From Lactarius indigo (lineage: Eukaryota; Basidiomycota; Agaricomycetes; Russulales; Russulaceae): DNA of 64,000 nt. A program made the translations under genes and the position numbers. The DNA is taken from assembly GCA_025766275.1 (NCBI GenBank), contig JAFKAC010000022.1:682001-746000 (forward strand), in the 5' to 3' direction. This document shows, piece after piece, positions 46,580-58,638 of this stretch. Each line of letters starts with the position of its first letter. The stretch's first letter is position 1. A model generated the notes under the pieces. The model saw nothing but the letters and a program-made list of their open reading frames with translations, did no database searches and had not been told where the DNA came from.

Positions 46580-47460
46580 GGGAGGGAGGCGCTGTCGCTT
46601 GCGATTTTCTTTTATTCGCTTCGCTATCCCTCCCCCCCAATCTGATGCGTCCACCCCAAATTTTCTTGACCTCCCTTTACAGTAATCTTTGTCAGTTGTA
46701 TACGTCTGTCTTCCCAGACTGGATCTCCGCGGATTTGTGTGTTCGATTCTGCTTATTGTATGTACTCCCGACTTGTACTATCTACCCATTTTTACTCTCA
46801 TCTCTTCTTCGTTCTCCATTTCTCCATCATTCATACTATGTATCCTTGATACCTCTTCCCACCCTCATCCATCAAAAGTTAATACCTTACGGACATGTCC
46901 AAGCACTTCGAATTTACTCATGGTCTTTCTCTGACGGCTACCGGCTACCTATCACCCACTACATTCCTACCTCCGCCGACCATCTATCACTATACTCCTT
47001 ACAATCCGACGGCTTCGCCACATTCACGAGTAATATATCTATTCATCGTCATAGCTAGTTCCCATATCCTATTAATTTGTGCAACGTAAGAGAGAAAAGA
47101 GCTGAGGGCAATCACTTGAACTCGGACCGAAGCTCGACTTGGACTTGAATTCGGACATCGTTCAACCCTCCTCAGGTCACAGAGGACGCCGACGTCGAGA
47201 ACTGAGACCACCCTTGACACTCCACCGCGCAGGCCTCTGTCCAAGTCCGCCAGCGAAAATGACTCAGGTGGTTCGCGCATTACGGTTTCGGCGTAGCCAA
47301 AAATTCATATCGGATTGTCTACGAGCCGAGGCAGTGCGGGCGTCACCAGGTAAGCCTCGTGGCGAACTATTCTAGATCTGGTGTTCCCACTTGGCCGCTT
47401 CTCATCCGCAGTGCCAGTATCATACTCCAGCCTCAGACGTCTATCCTCGCTGCTGTTGCA
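46580..47460 (+). promoter_or_regulatory. Broken kinase-NLR-D spacer (duplicate)
   Basis: A copy of 37,270-38,159 with a small deletion just after the kinase stop. It retains the C/T-rich tract and the leader GCGAACTATTCTAG near 47,370 ahead of the NLR-D start, so the NLR promoter was copied with its gene. Confidence 0.5.
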
Positions 47461-50400
47461 ATGTCTCAAACACCGTCTGCCGCTTCGTCTTCTTCCAATC
47501 TCCAGGCCATATTTAATGCCGCCATTAAAGAGTATCAGAAGAGGACGAAGCAAGACATACTTCTCCATCCGTTGATGGCCCAGTTACAGACCTGCAATTC
47601 ACCCGCCGATATCCTGGCCGTTCTCCGCACTCAAGTCCAACAGCTCGAGCAATCGACGTCCGGCGATGACAAATTCACAAAATGGTTGAACCCGACTGTT
47701 AATGTCCTTTATGCCTTCTCCGCGGCGCTTGGCGAGGGCGTTGGACTCGTGAGTCCCATTTAGCCGATCGTTTACGATCTACCCTCTCTGATATATTATA
47801 TTTATAGGTATTCTCGCCTGCAAAAGTCATTTTCGCTGGTGCCGGGGTCCTTCTCTTGGTAGCTACCATACTGGATCTCACCCTTACTCGCTCTATTCTG
47901 ATCCCGAAACGTACACAGGCGGCCAAGGACGTTGCTGCGAGCCATGATGCGCTCATTGATATATTCGAGCGCATAGAAAGCTTCTTCAGACGGCTCGAAG
48001 AGTATAGTGAGGTGCCGACGACGGAGGCGATGAGGGAGATCATCGTGAAGATAATGGTCGAGGTGCTTGGGATATTTGGGATCGTGACGAAGGAGATGAA
48101 GCAAGGACGAGCGAGTGAGTCGATCGCTGATGAAACGTTGCTCGTCGCTGATGAATTTTCAGAGAGATACCTGAAGAAATTGATTGGACAGAGGGATATC
48201 GAGGACGCGCTGGTCAGACTGGATAGATTGACGCAGCAGGAGGTCCAGATGGCGATTGTGGAGGTGCTGAAAATCGCTCACCATGTGAAGGATGGAGTAG
48301 AAACTGTCGGTGGGCAAGTAGAAACTGTCGGTGGACAAGTACAAGGCGTCGATGACAAGGTCAAAGACGTTGGCGACCGAGTACAGGTTATCGATGACAA
48401 GGTCAACCTGGCTGTTGAGGGTGAGTTTGTCATGTTAGCTACTCACAAAACGATCGTAAACTCATATACAACTAGATGGTAAGGTAGTCAAAGTGACGAC
48501 AATGGAAACGCAAGCTCTATTGCAACAGGCGGCAAACAATATCGACGAAGAAAAGAGTCTGTGGCTCTTTAGCCCTTCTACTCCTCCTTACTGACACTGA
48601 AATGCCGTCGCAGGGAGCCGGATACGGAAGGATCACCGAGCGTGGCTGTCTCCTCCGGACCCATCCACTAATCAAAACATCGCGTCCACTACTCAACATG
48701 AGGGCACGGCGACATGGTTCTTCAGAGGAAGTATATTCATAGAATGGAAGACCAAGCCGACCACGTCCTTGTTGTGGATCCATGGGAAACGTGCGTCGTT
48801 CTGTCCCCTCTCATCCTCCCAGACATTGATCTCGAACCATTGCAGCGGGTTCAGGGAAGAGCATCCTTTGGTTCGTCATCATTTGTCGAGTTCGCCCAGA
48901 GGAACTTACACCACCAACACAGCTCCGCAATCATCCAGGACATTACGGCGTTGTGGGAGGCTGGACTAGCATCCATGGCGTATTTCTATTTTGATTTCAA
49001 GGACATCGATAAACAAAATCTCCGCAACTTGCTTCCCTCGCTTCTCATTCAGCTCTCCACTCGTTCCGACAATTGTTGCGACGTCCTCTCCCGGATTTAT
49101 AAGTCACACGACGATGGCGCACGTAAGCCCGCAACCAGTACGTTGATTGGGTGTCTCAAAGATATGCTCGCGCTACCTGGCCAAGGCCCAATCTACATCG
49201 TCTTGGACGCGCTAGATGAATGCCCCAATACATCTGGAATTCCACCCGCCCGTAAACAAGTCCTCGATCTCATAAAGGACCTTGTCGGTTTCCAGCTCTC
49301 AAATCTTCATATATGTGTTACGAGCCGTCCGGAGAACGATATACGAACCGCGCTTGAGCCCCTAGCATTCCATCCCGTCTCGATCCACGAACAAAGAGGA
49401 CAAAAGAAGGACATTGAAGACTATATCAGATCTGTCGTTTACGCTGACTCAGATATGACGATGAAGAGATGGAAGGATAAAGACAAAGAACTGGTGATTG
49501 AGACGCTCACGGAAAGAGCTGATGGAATGTAAGCGTATGTAAGAATGTGCCGATGACGACTACTGATTATTTGACAGGTTCCGTTGGGTTTTCTGTCAGC
49601 TGGAAGTGCTACAACATTGCTTTCCGCAAAGCATCCGCCGGACGCTCAACGAATTGCCGAAATCATTGGACGAGACTTACGAGCGAGTGTTGAAGGAGAT
49701 CGGGATGGCCAACCGAGATCACGCTCATCGTCTCTTACAATGTCTCACTGCAGCCGCTCGGCCGCTGCACGTCGAGGAGCTCGCAGAAATACTCGCGCTT
49801 GACTTTGATGAGGCGGAAGGAGCGACACCGAAGTTGAAGGAGGACTGGCGGTGGGAGGATCGACAGCGGGCTGTGCTATCTACGTGCTCAAGTCTGATCA
49901 CCGAAGTCGACGATGGCGATTCGCGGGTCATTCATTTTTCGCATTTTTCGGTGAAGGAATTCTTGACTTCCGATCGGCTTGCGACCTCTAAAGGAGATGC
50001 TTCGTACTTCCATATCATTCCCGAATCTGCACACACGACTCTCGCGCAGGCTTGCTTGGGAACTCTTCTTCAATTGGACGGCAGCGCCGACGATGACCGG
50101 GTCGAAGATAGGTTTCCGTTGGCTCGATATGCCAGTCAGCATTGGGTGGAGCATGCGCAGTTCGGAAAGGTGTCGTCACACGTAGAAGATGGGATGCGGC
50201 GTCTTTTTGACTCGACCAAGCCAAATTTTTCCGCGTGGCTCGAGTTGCACGACATCGACGATCGCTGGGATCAGTTCGGAGATTCCCCCAAAGATCGTGG
50301 GACTCCACTGTATTATGCCTCGTTGTGCGGATTCCGTGACATGGCAGCGCACATCATCGTCGAGCATCCCGAGCAAGTAAATGCGAGGGGTGGTTATAAT

Positions 50401-51882
50401 CACAGTCCATTGGTGGCGGCATTGCACAAGAGAAATTTCAAGGTGGCTGAGCTATTATACCAGCATGGCGCGGCCCTGGATGTCACCGAGAACAAATTTG
50501 ATCGGACTCCTCTACATGCTGCGTCGATGGACGGACTTATCGATATCGCGCGGTGGCTACTCGACTATGGTGCAGATGCAAATGCGCAACAAAACAATCT
50601 CTCCACTCCAATTCATTTAGCTGCAGAGTTTGGACAGCTAGAGATTGCTTCGATGCTACTGGGGCACAGCGTACGCGTCAACGCTGACGACGGCAAAGGC
50701 CGTACTCCATTGCACTGGGCGTCAACTGGTGGTCACGTAGAGATTGTGAGGCTATTACTCCAACATGGGGCGAAAATCAGTGCGCAAAATCTAGACTACG
50801 CGACGCCATTACACCTGGCATCATCTAATGGGAGGCTTGAAGTTGCACGCCTATTACTTGACCATGGCGTGAATGCAGATACCGAGAAGAGAGACGGAAG
50901 GACCCCATTGCACTCCGCGGCGTCCAAGGGCGAAACAGAGGCCGTGACCTTACTGCTAGACCACGGCGCGAGCGCAGATGCAAATGACAAGGGGGGATGG
51001 ACTCCGTTGCACCTGGCGTCATCCGAAGGCAAAACGGAGACCGTGCGCTTCCTGCTTGACCGTGGCGCGAGTGCAGATGCCAAGAAGAAGGACGGAAGGA
51101 CCCCATTGCACGAGGCGTCATTTCAGGGAGAAAGAGAGACTGTACGCTTGTTGCTCGACCACAACGCGAATGCAAATGCTGAGGACAACGACGGATGGAC
51201 CCCATTGCACGTAGCGTCATCCGAAGACCAAACAGAGACCGCACACTTGCTGCTCGACTCTGGCGCGAGTGTGGATGCCAAGAAGAAGGATGGAAGGACT
51301 CCATTGCACGAGGCGTCATCCAAGGGCAAAATAGGGACCTTGCGTTTGCTACTCGATCACGACGCGAACGCAGATGCCGAGGACAAGCACGGATGTACAC
51401 CGTTGCACCTGGCGTCATCCGAAGGCAAACCGAAGATCACGCGCTTCCATCTTGACGGTGGTGCCAGTGCGGATTCCAAGAAGAAGGATGGAATGTCCCT
51501 ATTTTACGAGGTGTCGTTTGAAGAAGAAACAGAGACTGTACGCTTGCTGCTCGACTATGGCGCGAGTGTAGATGCCAAGAAGAAGGACGGAAGGACCCCA
51601 TTGCACGAGGCATCATCCAAGGGCCGAACTGAGACCGTGCGCTTGCTGCTTGATCACGGCGCGAACGCAGATGCCGAGGACAAGCACGGATGTACACCGT
51701 TGCACCTGGCGTCGTCCAAAGGCAAAACGGAGACTGTGCGCTTCCTGCTTGACCGTGGCGCGAGTGCAGACGCCAAAGACAAGGAAGGGAGAGCCCCATT
51801 CCAGGTGGCATCAGGGAAGGGAAAGAACGCGATTATACAGATGTTGACCGAGCATGGTGGGCAAATAGATAGAGCTCTATAA
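47461..51882 (+). CDS. NLR-D: Goodbye-NACHT-ankyrin STAND protein, longest
   Basis: 1,344 residues from exons 47461-47748, 47808-47858, 47919-48420, 48476-48556, 48614-48790, 48846-48870, 48923-49528 and 49578-51882. Goodbye, five heptads, P-loop GKPGSGKSILC, Walker B YIVLDALDECPNTS and HFSVKEFLTSDRL are all intact. Exons 1-7 have exactly the NLR-B lengths. The gain is in the ankyrin region, with 16 repeats against 11. Several are near-copies: the set HEASSKG...DAEDKHGCTPLHLASS occurs at about 51,306 and again 297 nt (three repeats) later. Repeats 12 and 13 are degenerate (GMSLFYEVSFEEET). The intron before exon 7 ends in AACACAG where the paralogues have AACTAG. It lies in the right arm, downstream of the broken kinase. 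Confidence 0.9.
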
Positions 51883-53029
51883 GTTTACTCTACATAGGTT
51901 CGTCAAGTCACTATGATAGTATTAGTGCCCCCGGGCCTCTGCATGTATTTATATATTCACACTCGGAATGTGATACATATTCCTACTGTACTGTGCGTTG
52001 GAATGACATATTGACGACGGTAAGCGAACATCCAACGTTACAAGGCCATTCAAAGGATGGCACAGTGATGACACGCGGTTGGCTCACGATACGCTGAATC
52101 TCTGTGGATGTCGAAGCTTGCGGCTTGCATAGCGGAACATATTCTGAAAGACAAAGTATATGCCTCACAAAAATTTTATTTGATCGATGTGGCCTATAGG
52201 TGATACCTTATAAATTGCAAGCTCGTCCCGTCGGGTCCAAGAGTCCTGCAGTGCTTACAGTGAAGGTCACGAATGGGCCAGGCCTAGGTTTATTTACAGT
52301 AGATGTGCCTCGGTGAGGAGACTCGGACACCGCCTATGCATTAGTCATTAGACTTCGACTGCCCGTTGATTGCGCCAAGAGCGAAGTTTTTCTCACCGTC
52401 GTGGACGGATGTTACAATCGCGGATTCGACTGGTGCGACGACCGACTCGGAGGCAACATGGTCACATTCGCCCGAACTCAAATGCTGTATGTCGTATCCC
52501 AACTACTCATACGTCAGGCCTTGAGAAACTGAGTATTGAACTACATACAGCGACCAGCGAGGGGATGTGAAATGGAGTAGCGGGGCCGCTGGGAAGGTCA
52601 CGACTCAAGCTACTAGTATCATCTGAGGCTACCAGTTGTCAAATTATGGAAAATGAACCGACACGATCGATACCTCGTATTGAGAGTGATCTCCCACACT
52701 TGCAAAATATTTTTGAGACTGCGCTCGGTATTTACTAAACCCATCAGTAGACCCAGTACTCGCCAAGGTACTCAAGAAGGTAGTAGGGGTCGCATCGGAA
52801 GCCACTGTCATCGACTTGTCATCGTCCCTCAGAAACCGGACCGGTTCAAGTTCATTCTCTTCCCCAAATGAGGTGACACCAGTAGATCGTACTTACTCTG
52901 TCCACACGCATACAGCAACTCGCGTCTCGTACGTTCTCCAGATCTCCGTCCCCCCAAGATTTCCATAAGATCTACAATCCAAAGAAAAAGACAATCCTAG
53001 TTGGCCAATGACCTCTGGTGGTGGCTCGA
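51883..53029 (+). other. 3' flank of NLR-D, relic sequence
   Basis: No open gene. Blocks near 52,100-52,450 are shared with the flanks of NLR-A (minus strand, 1-467) and NLR-B (42.2-42.5 kb), for example CTTGCATAGCGGAACAT and GCCCGTTGATTGCGCCAA. They look like an old gene or untranslated region copied with the NLR. The rest holds nothing I recognise. Confidence 0.45.
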
Positions 53030-54165
53030 CTACGAGGGCGGACACTGTCCACCCAGGATCACCCTCCCGCCGTGTGCGACCTTAGTTCCCGACCCCAATG
53101 ATGGGATCTTCCTTCTCTACGCACCTCTGACGGTTGTAAAGCCTGTAGGCTGCAAGGACACGGGACACTTCCACGGTCTCGGATCAGTGGATTCGAAACA
53201 AGATGCGCTTCTGGTCTACACGGACTGACACCTTCCACCATATGCGGGATACAGAGGCAGGGAAGCGGAGTACAGAGGGCCAAGGACGAGAGAAGAGGGC
53301 ACAATCCCATCGTGTTTGGGTACGTTCTCCTTCAAGACAAAACCGTATCTAGGAGCCGGAGCAGTGACACAGGGTGCGTCTTGTGGAATCAAGGTGCGTT
53401 CCGCCTTCCTTGTTCTCTCCCTCATACTGTTATTTGAATGTTTGATACCGGTGTACTGCACTCCTTCCTCCGAAGAGCCCTTCCTCCGTGACTCACTTCG
53501 ACAAGTGTGGTGCCCCTGCCGCACCACGTACTTGATTTTTCAGTATCGAGTTTCTATCTCTGGTCCTGCAGCAGCGACACTTCCCAGAGTGACACCTATT
53601 TAACTATGGGAAGCTCAACCAGGCACACACCCTCGAACTCAGGTGTGTGCTCCGAGAACCAAGGGTGCTGCTAATTTTTTATTTCTATCGGGAATGGGCA
53701 GGGCAGGAACGGGATCCCTTACACTCGCACTGAGCCCATTCGTGCGCAAATACGACGTAACGGACATTCCGGCACTTGTTCTGCTTCTGCGCAAGAACGT
53801 CTTTGCCTCCGCCTCCGCCACCATTTCCGTGACAACTTTCGATGGGCTCCCTCCAGGTCGATGTGCGCGGCGCTGATGTGCCAGAGGTGCCATTCGTTGT
53901 AGACTATATCTATCACCCGGTGCTATGACGCTCTCTAGCCCTCGACGCTGATCGGTCTCGCGATGCGCTGCATGTCGCTGCCGTGGTCGTTGCCAAGCTG
54001 CGGGCCGAAAATGTTCTGTAGGAGTCCTTGCAGGGGTGGACCGCGCCGGTGTGGCAGGTATGGAGCGTTGGTAAGGAATTGTTGAGCGCGCGCAGGGCCT
54101 GGGAAGGTGGGTCGGCTGGCACGAGACGTGAAGCCGTCATTCCTGCATTACTGTAAGAGGTGATA
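53030..54165 (+). pseudogene. METTL21-like methyltransferase relic, copy D
   Basis: The best preserved copy. An N-terminal piece reads TGHFHGLGSVDSKQDALLVY. NYGKLNQAHTLEL is followed by a donor, then AGTGSLTLALSPFVRKY and DVTDIPALVLLLRKNV (methyl-donor binding region, motif I as LELx-AGTG). FDGLPP, VVDYIYHPVL, VVVAKLRAENVL and WQVWSVGKELLSAR follow. Stops after CARR and VL, plus frame changes, make it a pseudogene. In METTL21/EFM enzymes (Methyltransf_16) these blocks form the SAM fold and the VVxELR strand; substrates are protein lysines. The parent gene is not in this window. Confidence 0.72.
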
Positions 54166-55004
54166 CTGCAGTAAAGCACCCTCGGGCATGCGTAGTTTCA
54201 TTCATTGGAGAGGGTGTATATATGCGCCTAACCTACGATTGTCGTAGATTTTTTGACAATATTGTGAGTGAAAAAAACAAAAACCGATATCGACTGTGAA
54301 AGTCGTGATAGAAAATCAACCAACACGATCTTGTCCTCGGAAGAGGCTTCCCTGTGACTTTGCCGGGAAAGCGGGCCGGGAAAGCGAGAACTCATATACG
54401 CACTTTGGACAGTGCGTTCGCAGTTTGTTTACTCGATTCATCTGGTATGACACGTATCGATGCAAATAAATTCGTTCGTTATCCCCACGACTCGCCGGGC
54501 CTGATAAGCCCACTCAAGACCCGCTGAGTGAAGAGGAAGACGTAGTAGCAAGCCCAATTCACGACTCCAAGCCCAAGCAAGCTCTTCAACGCGCCCCTCT
54601 CAACTCAACGCTTGACGGGAAGCCAAGCCACTCCTACACCGGAGTGGGGGGGACATACGTTACGCAGTTTTACCCACGAGAGATCACACTCCATTTGTCC
54701 TAGATACACAGCTTCGTGCTACATAGGGTACTAGACCCCAAGGCGCACGTAAATGGATTTTAAAAAAAAAAAAAAAAAAATTCGTTCGTTGGAGGGTACA
54801 GGATGCCAGTGAGTTTGCTGGGTCCAGCTGACGCACTCACGCCAAAGAATTCGACTCTCCTGGCTTGTGAACTTTCTTTCAATCAACAACTTGCCACGAG
54901 ATGGGGCTGTGCGGGCGTCAACCGCCAAACTATTCTGGCGCTTGCGTCCCATCTCTCTTCTGTCACTATTATATATTCAGACGCTTCTCCTCGCTGCTGT
55001 TGCC
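54166..55004 (+). promoter_or_regulatory. Spacer and leader before NLR-E
   Basis: Contains the hairpin-forming CCTACGATTGTCGTAG at 54,232-54,247, an 18-A run near 54,763, and the NLR leader block CCAAACTATTCTGG at about 54,927, some 80 nt before the ATG. No kinase tail is visible here, unlike upstream of NLR-A, B and D. Confidence 0.4.
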
Positions 55005-58000
55005 ATGTCTCAGACATCTCCCGCAGCTTCCTCTTCTTCAAATTTCCAGGCCATCTTCAATGCCGCCATTAAAGAGTATCAGAAGAAGACGAAGCAAGAC
55101 CTACTTCTCCATCCGTTGATGACCCAGTTACAGACCTGCAATTCTCCCGCCGATATCCTGGCCGTTCTCCGCACTCAAGTCCAACAGCTCGAGCAATCGA
55201 CGTCCGGCGATGACAAATTCACAAAATGGTTGAACCCGACTGTTAATGTCCTTTATGCCTTCTCCGCGGCGCTTGGCGAGGGCGTTGGACTCGTGAGTCC
55301 TATTTAGTCCATCGTTTACGATCTATCCTCTCTGATATCATATTTATAGGTGTTTTCGCCTGCGAAAGTCATTTTCGCTGGCGCTGGGGTCCTTCTCTTG
55401 GTAGCTACCATACTGGATCTCCCTTACTCGTACTATTCTGATTCTGAGACGTACACAGGCAGCCAAGGACGTCGTTGCGAGCCGAGATGCACTCATTGAT
55501 ATATTCGAGCGCATCGAAGGCTTCTTCAGACGGCTCGAAGAGTATAGTGAGGTGCCGACGACGGAGGCGATGAAGGAGATCATCGTGAAGATAATGGTCG
55601 AGGTGCTTGGGATATTTGGGATCGTGACGAAGGAGATGAAGCAGGGGCAAGCTAGTGAGTCGACCACTGATGATACGTTGCTCGTTTCTGATAGATACGC
55701 AGAGAGATACCTGAAGAAATTGATTGGACGGAGGGATGTCGAAAACGCGCTGGGCAGACTGGATAGATTGACGCAGCTGGAGATGCAGATGGCGATCGTG
55801 CAGGTGCTGAAAGTCGCACACCATGTGAAGGATGGAGTAGAAACTGTCGGTGGGCAAGTACAAGACGTCGACGACAAGGTCAAAGACGTTGGCGACCAAG
55901 TACAGGTCGTCGGCGACAAGGTCAACCTGGCTGTTGAAGGTGCGTTTGTCATGTTAGGTACTCAGAAAACGATCGTAAACCCATATACGGCTAGATGGTA
56001 AGGTAGTCAAAGTGACGACAATGGAAATGCAAGCTCTATTGCAACAGGCGGCAAACAATATCGACGAAGAAAAGCGTCTGTGGCTCTTTAGCCCTGCTCC
56101 TCTTACTTACTGACACTGAAATGCCATTGCAGGGAGCCGGATACGGAAGGACCACCGAGCGTGGCTGTCTCCTCCGGACCCATCTACTAATCAAAACATC
56201 GCGTCCACTGCTCAACACGAAGGCACGGCGACATGGTTCTTCCGAGGAAGTACATTCATAGAATGGAAGACCAAGCCGACCACGTCCTTGTTGTGGATTC
56301 ACGGGAAACGTGCGTCGTTCTGTCCCCTCTCATCCTCCCAGACATTGATCTCGAACCATTGCAGCGGGTTCAGGGAAGAGCGTCCTTTGGTTCGTCATCA
56401 CTTGTCGAGTTCACCCTGAGGAACTTACACCACCAACTAGCTCCGCAATCATCCAGGACATTACGGCGTTGCTGGAGGCTGGACTAGCATCCATGGCGTA
56501 TTTCTATTTCGATTTCAAGGACACCGATAAACAAAATGTCCGCAACTTGCTTCCCTCGCTTCTTATTCAGCTCTCCACTCGTTCCGATAATTGTTGCGAC
56601 ATCCTCTTCCGGATTTATAAGTCACACGACGATGGCGCACGTAAGCCTGCAGCCAGTACGTTGATTGCGTGTCTCAAAGAGATGCTCGCGCTACCTGGCC
56701 AAGGCCCAATCTACATAATCTTGGATGCGCTAGACGAATGCCCCAATACATCTGGAATTCCACCCGCCCGCAAACAAGTCCTCGATCTCATAAAGGACCT
56801 TGTCGGTTTTCAGCTCTCAAATCTTCATATATGTGTCACGAGCCGTCCGGAGAACGACATCCGAACCGCGCTTGAGCCCGTAGCATTTCACCCGGTGTCG
56901 ATTCATGAACAAAGTGGACAAAAAAAGGATATTGAGGACTATATCAGATCTGTCGTTTACGCGGACTCGGATACGGCGATGAAGAGATGGAGGGACAAGG
57001 ACAAAGAACTGGTTATTGAGACGCTCACGGAAAGAGCTGATGGAATGTAAGCGTGAATAAGAATGTGCCAATGACGGTTGTTGACTATTTTACAGGTTCC
57101 GTTGGGTTTTCTGTCAGCTGGAAGTGTTACAACATTGCTTTCCGCAAAGCATCCGTCGAACGCTCAACGAATTACCAAAATCTTTGGACGATATTTACGA
57201 GCGAGTGTTGAAGGAGATCGGGATGGCCAACCGAGATCACGCTCGTCGTCTCTTACAATGTCTCACCGCGGCTGTTCGGCCGTTACGTGTCGAGGAGCTC
57301 GCCGAAATACTTGCGTTTGACTTCGATGAGGCAGAAGGAGCGACACCGAAGTTGAAGGAGGACTGGCGGTGGGAGGATCGGAAACGAGCTGTGCTATCTA
57401 CGTGCTCAAGCCTGATCACCGAAGTCGCCTCTGGCTATTCGCGGGTCATTCAGTTTTCGCATTTTTCGGTGAAGGAATTCTTGACTTCCGATCGGCTTGC
57501 GGCTTCTAAAGGAGACGCTTCGTACTTCCATATCATTCCCGAATCTGCACACACGACTCTCGCCCAGGCTTGCTTGGGAACACTGCTTCAGTTGGATGAC
57601 AGCGCCGACGATGACCAGGTCGAAGATAAGTTCCCATTGGCTCGATATGCCAGTCGGCATTGGGTGAAACATGCGCAATTCGGAAAGGTGTCGTCACACA
57701 TAGAAGATGGGATGCGGCGTCTCTTTGACTCGACCAAACCCCATTTTGCCGCGTGGCTCAAGTTACACGACATCGACGATCGCTGGGGTGGGTTCGGAGA
57801 TTCCCCCAAAGATCGTGGATCTCCACTGTATTATGCATCGTTGTGCGGATTCTGTGACCTGGCAGCGCACATCATCGTCGAGCATCCCGAGCAAGTAAAT
57901 GCGAGGGGTGGTCAAAATCACAGTCCATTAGTCGCGGCATTGCACAAGAGACACTTCAAGGTGGCAGAACTATTGCACCTGCATGGCGCGGCCGTGGGTG

Positions 58001-58638
58001 TCACCAATGACCGTCTTAATCGAACTCCTCTACATGCTGCGTCGGTGGGCGGAGTTATCGATATCGCGCGGTGGCTACTCGACCATGGTGCAGATGCAAA
58101 TGCGCAACAAAACAATCTCTCCACTCCAATTCATTTAGCTGCACTGTTTGAACACCTAGAGATTACGTCAATGCTACTGGTGCACAACGTACACGTCAAC
58201 GCTACGGACGGCAAAGGCCGTACTCCATTGCACTGGGCGTCAATTACTGGTCACGTGGATATCGTGAGGCTATTACTCCAACATGGGGCGGAAATCAGCG
58301 CACAAGATGAAGACTACGCGACGCCATTACACCTGGGATCATCCAATGGGAGGCTCGAAGTTGCACGCCTATTACTTGACCATGGCGCGAATGCAGGTGC
58401 AGAGGACAAGCAAGGACGGACTCCGTTGCACATGGCGTCATCCAGAGACAAAACAGAGACCGTGCGCCTACTGCTTGACCGTGGCGCGAGTGCAGATGCA
58501 GAGGACAAGCAAGGACGGACTCCGTTGCACCTGGCGTCATCCAACGACAAAACAGAGACCGTGCGCCTACTGCTTGACCGTGGTGCGAGTGCAGATTCCA
58601 TGGACAAGGAAGGAACGAGTTCATTACAGGTCGCATAA
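55005..58638 (+). CDS. NLR-E: Goodbye-NACHT-ankyrin STAND protein, shortest
   Basis: 1,083 residues from exons 55005-55292, 55350-55400, 55459-55939, 55995-56075, 56133-56309, 56365-56389, 56441-57046 and 57096-58638; all junctions keep frame. Intron 2 is 58 nt, so it has to be removed. Exon 3 is 21 nt (one heptad) shorter than in B and D. P-loop GKPGSGKSVLC and Walker B YIILDALDECPNTS are intact. It has only about 8.5 ankyrin repeats. The last two full ones are 99-nt tandem near-copies (58,402-58,599). The end SSLQVA-stop lies where the paralogues continue for about 20 residues (VASGxGKNAIxQML), so the C-terminal cap is clipped. Probably functional, but the clipped end may affect it. Confidence 0.88.

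Larger units (their letters stand above)
44870..54160 (+). repeat. Segmental duplication, right arm (broken kinase, NLR-D, flank)
   Basis: Collinear with 35,130-43,090 as described for the left arm. The junction at 44,869-44,871 shares only AGC between NLR exon 7 and the kinase exon, indicating joining with little homology. Confidence 0.82.

Noticed and set aside
54763..54780. Run of 18 A as a sign of a retrocopy
   Set aside because: No intron-less gene copy precedes it and no target-site duplication is visible; a simple homopolymer is enough.
468..58638. CRISPR array or bacterial-type operon
   Set aside because: The repeats are in-frame ankyrin codons of 99 nt, and the genes contain spliceosomal introns.
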